64,000 nucleotides of DNA. Origin: Slackia equolifaciens. GTDB lineage: Bacteria; Actinomycetota; Coriobacteriia; Coriobacteriales; Eggerthellaceae. The notes beneath the pieces are model-generated. The model did no database searches. It was not told where the DNA came from and saw only the letters and a program-made list of their open reading frames with translations. Positions 43,968 through 52,862 of the stretch are shown here, one piece after another; the first letter of the stretch is position 1; every line of letters starts with the position of its first letter. A program made the translations under genes and the position numbers. Location of the stretch: the NCBI RefSeq assembly GCF_003725995.1, contig NZ_QIBX01000002.1, positions 124,001 through 188,000 on the forward strand, written 5' to 3'.

Positions 43968-46900
43968 CTACTCCTTGTCGTACATCGCCTTGAGATCGAC
44001 CAGATGCTGATAGCGCTCCATGGCCGCTTCCTCGCTGCGCTCGAAGAGGTTCTCGGCGCGCTCGGGGAACTCGCGGGTCAGACGGCTGTAGCGTGCCTCG
44101 TTCATCAGGAACTCACGATAGCCGCCCGCAGGCTCCTTGGAATCGAGGATGAACTTCTTGCCGGCGGGAGCCGCAGGATTGAAGCGATACAGGTTCCAAT
44201 ACCCGCAATCCACCGCGCGCTTCATCTCGTCCTGGCAGTTCGCCATGCCGCCCTTGATCGAATGCATCTCGCAGGGGCTGTAGCCGATGATCAGCGAAGG
44301 TCCGGGGTACGCCTCCGCCTCGGCGATAGCCTTGACGGTCTGCGCGGGCTTGGCGCCCATAGCCACCTGCGCCACGTACACATATCCGTACGCCATGGCG
44401 ATTTCGGCCAGGCTCTTCTTCTTGATATCCTTACCGGCGGCGGCAAACTGTGCCACCTGACCGATATTGGAAGCCTTGGAAGCCTGACCGCCCGTGTTGG
44501 AGTACACCTCGGTGTCGAACACGAACACGTTCACGTCCTCACCGGAAGCAAGCACGTGGTCCAAACCACCGTATCCGATGTCGTACGCCCAACCGTCGCC
44601 GCCGAAGATCCACACGCTCTTCTTGGTCAGGTATTCCTTGTTGTCAAGAATCGCCTGCGCGTTGGCAGCGCCCTCGGCGCACTCGCCCGCTGCGATCTTC
44701 TCAAGCTCGGCGATATAGGCCGCGGCGGTCGCCTTGCTTGCCTCCGCATCTCCGCGAGCGTCGAGCCATGCCTGCGCGGCTTCCTTCGCCTCGGCAGAAG
44801 CGCCCTCGGCAGCGAGGAGATTCTCGGTGCGAGCAACCAGGGTGTCGCGCACTGCCTCGTAACCTAGAAGCATGCCCAAGCCATGCTCGGCGTTGTCCTC
44901 GAAAAGCGAGTTCGACCAAGCGGGACCATGACCGTCTTTGTTCACCGTATACGGCGACGTGGCTGCCGGACCGCCCCAGATCGAGGAGCATCCAGTGGCG
45001 TTTGCGACGTACATGCGATCGCCGAACAGCTGCGTGACCAAGCGCGCATACGCGGTTTCGGCGCAGCCGGCACATGCGCCGGAGAACTCGAGCAGCGGCT
45101 GCTTGAACTGGCTGCCCTTGACGGTGGCGTCCTCAAGCTGCGGCTTGGGGGCAACGTTGTCCACGCAGTAGTCGAACGCGGCCTGCTGGGCCAGCTGGCC
45201 TTCGGCGGGCGCCATGAAAAGAGAATCCGTGGGGCACTGGCCCACGCACACTTCGCAACCCATGCAGTCGAGCGGCGAGATGACAAGCGTGTACTGCAGA
45301 CCGGCAGCGGCCTTGCCCTTGGCGGGCACCAGGACGCAAGACTCGGGGGCGGCAGCAGCCTCCTCTTCGGTGAGGGCGAAGGGACGAATAGTGGCGTGCG
45401 GGCACACATACGAGCACTGATTGCACTGGATGCACTTGGCGGGATCCCACACGGGAACGCTCACGGCAACGCCGCGCTTCTCGTAAGCTGCAGCACCCTG
45501 CTCGAACTGACCGTCGGCGTAATCGACGAACGCGGACACGGGCAGGCTGTCACCGTTCATGTTACCCACGGGCTCCATGACCTCGCGCACCTGCTTGACC
45601 AGCTCGGGGCGGCCCTTGAGCTCATCGACCGCAGCCTCATCGGAGGCATTCGCCCACTCGGCGGGCACCTCAATGCGGGTATACGCGCTCGCGCCCAGGT
45701 CGATCGCCTTGTGATTGCGGTCGACCATCTCCTGCCCCTTCTTCATGTAGGACTTGGTGGCCGCATCTTTCATATATTTGATAGCGTCGTCCTGCGGAAT
45801 CACGCCCGCCAACGAGAAGAAGGCCGACTGCAGAATGGTGTTGGTGCGCTTGCCCATTCCGATTTCGATGGCAAGGTCGATGGCGTTGATGGTGTAGAGC
45901 TGGATGTCGTTCTGAGCGATATAACGCTTGGCCTCGGCATCCAGATGATGTTCAAGCTCCTCAGGCGTCCACTGGCAGTTGATCATGAACACGCCGCCAG
46001 GTTTGACGTCCTGCACCATGCGGAAGCCCTTGGTGACATACGACGGATTGTGGCATGCCACGAAGTCGGCCTTGTTGATGTAGTAGGCGCTCTTAATGGG
46101 ACTGTCGCCGAAACGCAGGTGGCTCACGGTGACGCCGCCGGTCTTCTTGGAGTCGTACTGGAAGTACGCCTGAACATATTTATCGGTGTGGTCGCCGATG
46201 ATCTTGATGGAGTTCTTGTTGGCGCCCACAGTGCCGTCACCGCCCAGGCCCCAGAACTTGCACTCGATGGTGCCCGCTGCTGCGGTATTGGGGCTGGCAG
46301 GATCCTCAGGAAGCGACAGATGCGTCACGTCGTCCACGATGCCTACCGTGAACTCGCGCGCAGGCTCGTCCTTCTCGAGCTCCTTGTAGATGGCGAACAC
46401 CGACGAAGGCGGCGTATCCTTGGAGCTCAAGCCGTAACGGCCGCCGCAAACCTTGAGGCCGCCCACGCCTTCCTGAACGAGCGCGTTGACGACATCCATG
46501 TACAGCGGCTCGCCCACGCTGCCGGGCTCCTTGGTGCGGTCCACAACCGCGATCTTCTTGACGGTCTTGGGCAAGGCGGCCACAAACTTGTCGGTCACGA
46601 AGGGGCGATACAGGCGCACCTTGACCAGACCCACCTTTTCGCCCTGAGCGTTGAGGTAGTCCACGACCTCCTCCACCACGTCGCAGAAGGAGCCCATGGC
46701 CACGATCACGCGATCGGCGTCGGGCGCGCCATAGTAGTTGAAGAGCTCGTAGTTGGTGCCCAGCTTGGCGTTTACCTGGTGCATGTACTCCTCGACCACG
46801 GCGGGCAGGGCGGCATAGTGCGTGTTGCATGCCTCGCGGTGCTGGAAGAAGATGTCGCCGTTTTCATGGCTGCCGCGCATGGACGGACGCTCGGGGTTGA

Positions 46901-47522
46901 GCGCGTGCGCGCGGAACGCCTTCACGGCATCCATGTCGCACATCTCGGCCAAGTCGGCGTAATCCCACACGGCGATCTTCTGAACCTCGTGCGAGGTGCG
47001 GAAGCCATCGAAGAAGTTGATGAAGGGAACCCCGCCCTTAATGGCGGCGAGGTGGGCAACGGCGGAAAGGTCCATGATTTCCTGGACGTTGGTTTCGGCG
47101 AGCATCGCGAAACCGGTCTGACGGCATGCCATAACGTCAGAATGGTCGCCGAAGATGCTCAGCGCGTGCGTCGCAACCGTACGAGCGCTCACGTGGAACA
47201 CGGCCGGGAGCATTTCCGCCGCAATCTTATACATGTTGGGAATCATGAGCAGCAGGCCCTGGGATGCGGTGTAGGTGGTGGTGAGGGCACCAGCCGCGAG
47301 CGAGCCGTGCACCGTGCCAGCAGCGCCGCCTTCGGACTGCATCTCGCAAACTTTGACCGTAGTGCCAAAGATATTCTTTTTGCCGTTAGCTGCCCACTGG
47401 TCCACGAAATCGGCCATCGGGCTCGACGGCGTAATCGGATAAATGCCAGCGACCTCGGTGAACGCATAAGAAACATACGCGGCGGCGTTGTTTCCGTCCA
47501 TGGACTTGAGTTCCCTCGCCAT
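43968..47522 (-). CDS. nifJ: Pyruvate:ferredoxin (flavodoxin) oxidoreductase
   Basis: A single-chain, thiamine-diphosphate iron-sulfur enzyme that oxidises pyruvate to acetyl-CoA and CO2 with reduction of ferredoxin or flavodoxin; a hallmark of anaerobic metabolism. The 1184 residues carry the domain I start YVSYAFTEVAGIYPITPSSPMADFVDQW and the ferredoxin-like domain with two 4Fe-4S sites, Cys697/700/703/707 and Cys753/756/759/763. The proximal cluster has Cys817, Cys820 and Cys845, and the ThDP site has GGDGWAYDIGYGG around 975 and SNTGGQ around 1010. The ATG at 47522 has AGGAGTGA. It needs TPP, made by the thiamine genes at the left of the window, though the link is only metabolic. Confidence 0.98.
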   Translation of the reverse strand: MARELKSMDGNNAAAYVSYAFTEVAGIYPITPSSPMADFVDQWAANGKKNIFGTTVKVCEMQSEGGAAGTVHGSLAAGALTTTYTASQGLLLMIPNMYKIAAEMLPAVFHVSARTVATHALSIFGDHSDVMACRQTGFAMLAETNVQEIMDLSAVAHLAAIKGGVPFINFFDGFRTSHEVQKIAVWDYADLAEMCDMDAVKAFRAHALNPERPSMRGSHENGDIFFQHREACNTHYAALPAVVEEYMHQVNAKLGTNYELFNYYGAPDADRVIVAMGSFCDVVEEVVDYLNAQGEKVGLVKVRLYRPFVTDKFVAALPKTVKKIAVVDRTKEPGSVGEPLYMDVVNALVQEGVGGLKVCGGRYGLSSKDTPPSSVFAIYKELEKDEPAREFTVGIVDDVTHLSLPEDPASPNTAAAGTIECKFWGLGGDGTVGANKNSIKIIGDHTDKYVQAYFQYDSKKTGGVTVSHLRFGDSPIKSAYYINKADFVACHNPSYVTKGFRMVQDVKPGGVFMINCQWTPEELEHHLDAEAKRYIAQNDIQLYTINAIDLAIEIGMGKRTNTILQSAFFSLAGVIPQDDAIKYMKDAATKSYMKKGQEMVDRNHKAIDLGASAYTRIEVPAEWANASDEAAVDELKGRPELVKQVREVMEPVGNMNGDSLPVSAFVDYADGQFEQGAAAYEKRGVAVSVPVWDPAKCIQCNQCSYVCPHATIRPFALTEEEAAAAPESCVLVPAKGKAAAGLQYTLVISPLDCMGCEVCVGQCPTDSLFMAPAEGQLAQQAAFDYCVDNVAPKPQLEDATVKGSQFKQPLLEFSGACAGCAETAYARLVTQLFGDRMYVANATGCSSIWGGPAATSPYTVNKDGHGPAWSNSLFEDNAEHGLGMLLGYEAVRDTLVARTENLLAAEGASAEAKEAAQAWLDARGDAEASKATAAAYIAELEKIAAGECAEGAANAQAILDNKEYLTKKSVWIFGGDGWAYDIGYGGLDHVLASGEDVNVFVFDTEVYSNTGGQASKASNIGQVAQFAAAGKDIKKKSLAEIAMAYGYVYVAQVAMGAKPAQTVKAIAEAEAYPGPSLIIGYSPCEMHSIKGGMANCQDEMKRAVDCGYWNLYRFNPAAPAGKKFILDSKEPAGGYREFLMNEARYSRLTREFPERAENLFERSEEAAMERYQHLVDLKAMYDKE

Positions 47523-47961
47523 ACTTCACTCCTGTTCTTTTGCGGCATGCATAATGCGAGCGCGGAGAAACGCGCATTCGCATAGCCCCCATACTCAAGG
47601 CACAAGTGCCCCATCGGTCGAAACCTCAGACGATGGGCATATTATCAGCACGACGCGACGCTTTAGGCGGGCAAAGTGCTTCGCGCGTATTTCCGTGCGC
47701 TCATGTTCGGTGAGCGGGCGGCGAAAATGGCAACCGAAAGCACCGTCACTCGCGTCGCCTAGACAAACCGGGGGAATTGTCCGCTCGGAATGGAACCCTG
47801 CAGAGCATCGATCAGTGCGAAACCGCATTCTTCAAGAATGGACCCTATGGAAATGAGCTCGCAGATGCGCTTGCGTTGAGCAAACGCCCATCGAGTTTCG
47901 CATGTTTTACGCAAACTCATCCGATTATGCGCCCCTCGCACAAAGTCGGCCCCTTCGGACG
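47523..47961. other. Divergent intergenic region upstream of nifJ
   Basis: About 440 bases without a supported gene. A TGCCCATCG/CGATGGGCA hairpin (about 47609-47640) lies in the probable nifJ leader. No Rex or other named operator was recognised. Confidence 0.5.
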
Positions 47962-47967
47962 TATAAT
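47962..47967 (+). promoter_or_regulatory. -10 box giving a leaderless transcript
   Basis: TATAAT ends 7 bases before the ATG at 47975, so transcription should begin at or within a base or two of the start codon. No Shine-Dalgarno exists. Confidence 0.6.
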
Positions 47968-47974
47968 CCCGCCC

Positions 47975-48403
47975 ATGAAAATCTCGACTGAAAAACTTCT
48001 CCTCGTTGCTGGCATCGTGTGGATCGTGGCAGGTGGCAACATCGCCAATATTGGCATAGGCGTGATCACGCACGACCATCTTGTATGGTGGGTTCTTGCG
48101 CTCACGCTGGCGGTCTTTGTCCTGTTCCACGTGTTCGTGTTCCAGAAGCTTGTGCGCAAGCATGCCGAACGAATTCGCGGGTTCGAGGAAGACCGCAAGC
48201 ATATATGGCACTTCTTCGACCGCAAGGGCTACATCATCATGGCCATCATGATGGGCGGCGGCATCGCGCTGCGCATGAGCGGCGTGCTGCCTGAGTGGTT
48301 CATCGCCTTCTTTTACACGGGGCTGGGCTTTGCCCTCACCGTCGCGGGTATCTCGTTCATCATCTCTTACGTGAGAGGCGCTCGTGACACGCAAGCACAG
48401 TAA
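47975..48403 (+). CDS. Small membrane protein of unknown function
   Basis: I do not recognise the family. The 142-residue product has four predicted membrane segments (about 6-30, 35-58, 86-106 and 108-135) separated by a charged cytoplasmic loop (RKHAERIRGFEEDRKHIWHFFDRKG). A histidine/aspartate-rich HDHLVWW sits between the first two helices. The frame stays open upstream to 47777, but the ATG at 47975 begins the hydrophobic protein and lies directly after a TATAAT box. Its last 20 bases overlap the start of the Vsr-like gene, so the two are probably one operon. Confidence 0.75.
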   Translation: MKISTEKLLLVAGIVWIVAGGNIANIGIGVITHDHLVWWVLALTLAVFVLFHVFVFQKLVRKHAERIRGFEEDRKHIWHFFDRKGYIIMAIMMGGGIALRMSGVLPEWFIAFFYTGLGFALTVAGISFIISYVRGARDTQAQ

Positions 48404-49061
48404 ACCCGCTCCCGCTGCGCCTACGTCTTGGCGGACACGCCGCTTCGACCCCACCAAAACCCGCGTATCATGCCGTACGAGCGCCGAGCGTCTGGCGAAA
48501 AAAGACGCTCCGCTGCCTTGCCGCATTCGCACATCGGGGCGCCGGGGCGTGTGGCATACTGCCGCACGCAGAGAGAACCGACCTTTGACCCGAGCCTTCA
48601 GCAAATCGACCCGGGCTCTGCTCGCCGCCTCGCCGCGCCCCATCGCCGCTATCCCCCAGGCGGTGCGCAATAGCATGCGTGGCAACAAAGGCAAGGACAC
48701 CAAACCCGAGCTGATCGTGCGGCGAAAGCTCCGAGAGGCGGGGCTCGACGGCTACCGTCTGCAGTGGAAGGCCCCGGGGAGGCCCGACGTGGCCTGGCCG
48801 GGCAAGCGCGTGTGCATCATGATCAACGGATGCTTCTGGCATCGCTGTCCTCACTGCAACCCTTCGATGCCAAAATCCAACCAGGAATACTGGGTTCCCA
48901 AATTCAAGCGCAACGTAGAGCGCGACGCGCGCAATTTGGAAGCTTTGCGTGCAGAGGGTTGGCGCGTCCACGTCATCTGGGAGTGCGAACTCAAAAAAGA
49001 CGCCGCAGACCGCATGTTCGCGGAACTTATTCCCCAGCTCAAAGAGGAACTGGGGAAATAA
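48384..49061 (+). CDS. vsr: Very short patch repair (Vsr)-like endonuclease
   Basis: Vsr nicks at T:G mismatches left by deamination of 5-methylcytosine. Residues 90-222 match the family: IPQAVRNSMRGNKGKDTKPELIVRRKLREAGL, then PGRPDVAWPGKRVCIMINGCFWHRCPHCNP with the catalytic Asp of RPDV and the FWH mismatch wedge and zinc His/Cys. ERDARNLEALRAEGWRVHVIWECEL then closes the fold. Residues 1-88 are an unusual Arg/Ser/Ala-rich extension. The GTG at 48384 has GAGAGG upstream and overlaps the membrane-protein gene by 20 bases, but a TTG near 48585 would give a protein of normal Vsr size, so the start is uncertain. No cytosine methyltransferase gene is in the window, although vsr normally accompanies one. 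Confidence 0.85.
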   Translation: MTRKHSKPAPAAPTSWRTRRFDPTKTRVSCRTSAERLAKKDAPLPCRIRTSGRRGVWHTAARRENRPLTRAFSKSTRALLAASPRPIAAIPQAVRNSMRGNKGKDTKPELIVRRKLREAGLDGYRLQWKAPGRPDVAWPGKRVCIMINGCFWHRCPHCNPSMPKSNQEYWVPKFKRNVERDARNLEALRAEGWRVHVIWECELKKDAADRMFAELIPQLKEELGK

Positions 49062-49136
49062 ACCAGAACCCACGGCCACCCCGAGATATGCGATTCGTGC
49101 CGCATGTGCGGGAACTGGGGAAATAAACCAGAACCC
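49046..49136. repeat. Direct repeat of the vsr 3' end
   Basis: GGAACTGGGGAAATAAACCA plus GAACCC (26 bases) is at 49046-49071, covering the vsr stop, and is repeated exactly at 49111-49136, 65 bases on. The second copy is not part of a gene. The gap to addA (133 bases) has nothing else. Confidence 0.85.
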
Positions 49137-49194
49137 GCGGCGGCCTCCCCTTCCGCTCTTGCACTCTTTTGGCGCAGAAGGCCGCGCGAAAAGG

Positions 49195-52100
49195 CTATGC
49201 CTCCACGCTCTCGCCGTACGCCTGCACGACGCGCGCCTCGAGCGAAGAGAGGTCGCCCGCCGTGAAGCGATAGTTCACGCATTGAGGTTGACCGGGATAT
49301 TCGCGATCCTCCTGCTCGACGCGAACGAACGTCGCATCCACCGTCTCAAACCCTTGCAGAAGCGCCGCATACGCATAGCAGCTCGCTTGAAGCTCATGCT
49401 TCGCCCGCAGCGCGTCTGCGCTCTCGTCCGGAGAGCCGCCGGTCTTGTAATCCACGATATACGCGACCCCCTCGCCCCACGCGTCGCACGCAAGGAGGTC
49501 GATCGAGCCTTCGAGATAGAACGGCTTGGGGCACAGATCGGCGCCCATCTCTACGAAAAACGGCACTTCAGCGCGCACGATAGGATGAGAGGCAACATCG
49601 GAGGCCGCCTCACTGGATGCCCAGCGATGCAGCGAGACGCCCAAACGATTTTTCGCATTGCCGCCCAATCCTAGACGCGCGGAGATGCAATCGATAGCGT
49701 TTTCGTCGGGGACGACAAGCGCTCCGCCCTGCCTGCCTTCGACCATCCGTTGCGCGAGAAGATGAAATGCCGTTCCCACGTCGGTCGCCTTATCCGCATC
49801 GGCAGCGAGGCTCGCACACAGCGCGTCCCAAAACGCGTCGTCCTCATCGCGTGCAAAGCCGCTCTCGGCGCAGGCTTCGCCCTTGCCGGCCACGTGCTCT
49901 TCGCCTTGAGCAATGGCGGAATAGCTTGTCACATCAACCCGGCTCGACCGCCATGGCGCCTCCGCGAGCGAACCGCGGCAGCAAGCATCGAGGTCGGGAA
50001 TGGCGAACGAAGTCGCAAGCGACTCCTCTGAACAATCGGAGGTAGCCGCACCGCCCTCGACGCACCCGTCAACCTGGGCGTTCGGCATCAATTCGTAAAG
50101 GGCGCCTTCGCCTAGATACTCAACGATGTCTGCCTCGGTCGCATCGATCCTGCTCACCAGCGCCGGAGCAGAGCCTCCGAATTCGATCAGGGTATCCCCC
50201 GCCGCGAAATCCTCCACGCCGCACAACGCGCTTCGCACATCATCGTACACGCCGAAATCGGTGCCGGATGTAAAGCCCGATGCCCTAGACGTCGTTGTCA
50301 TAGCGAAGACGAGCGCCTCCTTGGCACGCGTAAGCGCTACATAGAGAAGCCGCCTGCGCTCCTCGGCCTCCTGTTGCTCCGCATACGCATTCATGGCGCA
50401 AGCGCGCGTGAGGGGATCGGGTGCATCCTCGACATCCGAGGGCGAGGCTCCATCGATGTAGGTGGGAAGCGCCTCGTATCCCTCGGGAGCCTTCTTGGGC
50501 TTCCACAATCCCTCGCGACCCGCAACGCTCTTATCGGGAAGAAGCGACACGTATGCGTTGCCCTCGATCACCTCGCAGGCAAGGCCGCTCCCGCCGCGCA
50601 TTTTTCCGCGCTCCATCTCGGCAACCGCCACGATGGGGAACTCGAGGCCTTTGCTCGCATGTACGGTCATGATTCTCACGAAATCACCGCCCTTTGCCGA
50701 GAGGGCGCCGGGGGCCTCCTTGGACAGCGCAAGCCTATCCTCGAACGCTTGCGCCGTCTTTGACGGACCGTATGCGTTGTCGTTTTCGATTGCGCCTACA
50801 ATGCGAATCGCCTTCATCACGTTGCCGGCAATGGAGAGGCCCTCCGCGCCTTGCGCATCGAGACGCGCGAGCCAGCCGGAGTCACGCACGGCATCCTCCA
50901 TGATGCGCGCCATGGGTACGCGACCAGCGCGCGCCGCGAGAGAGCGCACCACGTGCACCGCATGCGCGAGGTGAGGGCTTACCTGGGCGCCAGACGCAAT
51001 CGACCGCTCTAGCTCGACGAAGCCCTCGTAGAGGTCGCGCCTGCGCGGCGCATGAGATCGCTCGTCGATCTTCGTGGAAAGCTCTATGAAATCGTCCGCC
51101 GAAAGAGCGAACATATCGCTTGCCAAAAGCTCGAAGAGTGACGACGTGGCGCGCGGGTTGGCGATGACCTGCGCCAATCGCAGCATGATTTTCGTTTCCG
51201 GCGCCGAGGCGAATACCGAGCCCCCCGCGATTACGCAAGCAAACCCTTCTGCACGAAGCGCCTCGGCGTAATCGCCCGCGTTCACCATGCGCCCGAGCAG
51301 AACCGCCATGTCGCTAGGCCTGTGCCCGATTTCGCGCAATTCGGCAAAGCGGCGGGCAATGCGGGCAGCCTCGATGCGACGCGCCGCCGCGCTGTTCACG
51401 CCGCCGCGAGACGGATGCGTGGTCAAGAGGACGTCGATGCGCCTGTCCCCTTTGAACGGAACCTTGACCGGCTCTTTTCTCGACGCAGCAAGCGACATGA
51501 ACTCGTCGCCGAACACCTGAGGCTGACCGAAGATGCAGTCCACGAACTTCAGCACATCGGCGTGACTGCGAAAATTATCAGGAAGGGTAATCATGCCCGA
51601 AGGATTGGATGCCTTGACCGCATCGAGGCGCCGCCTGTACACCGAGATATCGGCTCCGCGGAACCGGTAAATGCTCTGCTGCGCATCGCCCACCGTGCAC
51701 AGGCGACATGCGCCTGGGCCGGAAAGCCTCGTGATCATGTCCACCTGGAGCTGATCGGTGTCCTGGAACTCATCGACCATCACGAGCTTGAACTTATCCG
51801 CAAACTCACGCGCAATGTCCTCGCGCTCCAGCGCACGAGCCGTTTCGATGAGAAGATCGTCGTTATCCATCATGCCGATGGCGCGTTTGCGGCGGCAATA
51901 CCCCTCGTATGCTCGCCCGGCAAGCGCCATCAGCTCATCCAAAAGCGGCATCGCAATGAGATGGCGCGCTTCCGCCACAAGCGCCACGCACACGCCCTGT
52001 GCCTCCTTGGCGCGCTCCTTGAACTCCTTTGCCCCGAATGCTGCAGAAGGATGCGGGCACTTTTCGAACAGGTCGATAAGGGTTGACGCCTCTATATCGC

Positions 52101-52857
52101 CTTTTGCGAAGGCGGCTTCGGCATCCTCGAGGAACGCCTCGGCATTCTGAAGCCAGGCATCACGTGTTTTGCCGGACTTTTGCGCCAGCGTTAGGTCATG
52201 CAGCTCTTGAATCGTGTCCACCAAACCGCGCAGGAGCGTGCCGGCAGAGCGCGTCGGAGGCTGGGCGGCATAGCACGAGAACCCTTGCGGACTCGCCACG
52301 GCACACCGAACGAGCATGCGGACCATGCTCTCCACCGAAGAGGCGTCGAGCCCATCGTTCGCCCTCGCTTTGAATTCTTTGAACAGCGCATCCGTCCCGC
52401 ACGGCTCGACAAATTCGTTCGTGCCCGACAGGGCCTCCTCCACCGCCTCGTCCATAAGGCGCTCCGCCTGGGCTTCGTCGATCACGCCAAAAGACGGATC
52501 AAGTCCAAGCTGCACCGCATGGGAATGAAGGATGCGCGAGCACATCCCATGAATGGTAGAAATCCACGCCGCATCGACCTTGAGCGCCTCAGGCGCCATT
52601 CCCTCGGCACGCAAGACGCTCTTTACGCGCGCCTTAATTTCGCCCGCCGCCTTCTCGGTGAAGGTGATGGCAAGCACCTCATCGATGCTGTTCAGGTATC
52701 TTCCGCCGTCTTTGGCGGAGCCCTCCATGAGCGCCCAGGCGATGCGCTGAGTGAGCGTAAACGTCTTGCCGCTGCCCGCGCCCGCAGACACGGCGACGGG
52801 TGCGTCGAGCGTAGTCACGCATGCGAGCTGTCCCGGTTTGAACGTACTGAAATCCAT
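49195..52857 (-). CDS. addA: AddA-type helicase-nuclease (UvrD/PcrA-like, RecB-type nuclease)
   Basis: Processes double-strand breaks for RecA loading together with AddB. The 1220 residues open with the Q motif and Walker A (AGAGSGKT at 25-32), then AITFTEKAAGEIKARVK (motif Ia), STIHGMCSRILH, VMVDEFQDTDQLQVDMI (Walker B), GDAQQSIYRFRGADISVY (motif III), VRIMTVHASKGLEFPIVAV (motif V) and RLLYVALTRAKEALVF (motif VI). The C-terminal RecB-like nuclease has GSIDLLACDAWGEGVAYIVDYKTGG. The ATG at 52857 with GAGG upstream is chosen over a start at 52908, which would overlap addB. It follows addB by 5 bases. Confidence 0.93.
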   Translation of the reverse strand: MDFSTFKPGQLACVTTLDAPVAVSAGAGSGKTFTLTQRIAWALMEGSAKDGGRYLNSIDEVLAITFTEKAAGEIKARVKSVLRAEGMAPEALKVDAAWISTIHGMCSRILHSHAVQLGLDPSFGVIDEAQAERLMDEAVEEALSGTNEFVEPCGTDALFKEFKARANDGLDASSVESMVRMLVRCAVASPQGFSCYAAQPPTRSAGTLLRGLVDTIQELHDLTLAQKSGKTRDAWLQNAEAFLEDAEAAFAKGDIEASTLIDLFEKCPHPSAAFGAKEFKERAKEAQGVCVALVAEARHLIAMPLLDELMALAGRAYEGYCRRKRAIGMMDNDDLLIETARALEREDIAREFADKFKLVMVDEFQDTDQLQVDMITRLSGPGACRLCTVGDAQQSIYRFRGADISVYRRRLDAVKASNPSGMITLPDNFRSHADVLKFVDCIFGQPQVFGDEFMSLAASRKEPVKVPFKGDRRIDVLLTTHPSRGGVNSAAARRIEAARIARRFAELREIGHRPSDMAVLLGRMVNAGDYAEALRAEGFACVIAGGSVFASAPETKIMLRLAQVIANPRATSSLFELLASDMFALSADDFIELSTKIDERSHAPRRRDLYEGFVELERSIASGAQVSPHLAHAVHVVRSLAARAGRVPMARIMEDAVRDSGWLARLDAQGAEGLSIAGNVMKAIRIVGAIENDNAYGPSKTAQAFEDRLALSKEAPGALSAKGGDFVRIMTVHASKGLEFPIVAVAEMERGKMRGGSGLACEVIEGNAYVSLLPDKSVAGREGLWKPKKAPEGYEALPTYIDGASPSDVEDAPDPLTRACAMNAYAEQQEAEERRRLLYVALTRAKEALVFAMTTTSRASGFTSGTDFGVYDDVRSALCGVEDFAAGDTLIEFGGSAPALVSRIDATEADIVEYLGEGALYELMPNAQVDGCVEGGAATSDCSEESLATSFAIPDLDACCRGSLAEAPWRSSRVDVTSYSAIAQGEEHVAGKGEACAESGFARDEDDAFWDALCASLAADADKATDVGTAFHLLAQRMVEGRQGGALVVPDENAIDCISARLGLGGNAKNRLGVSLHRWASSEAASDVASHPIVRAEVPFFVEMGADLCPKPFYLEGSIDLLACDAWGEGVAYIVDYKTGGSPDESADALRAKHELQASCYAYAALLQGFETVDATFVRVEQEDREYPGQPQCVNYRFTAGDLSSLEARVVQAYGESVEA

Positions 52858-52862
52858 AGCGT

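Noticed and set aside
44883-47585. 900-codon open frame on the plus strand
   Set aside because: It lies entirely antisense to nifJ, which has full catalytic motifs; high GC produces long shadow frames. Its sequence is His/Gly/Val/Leu-rich without family motifs.
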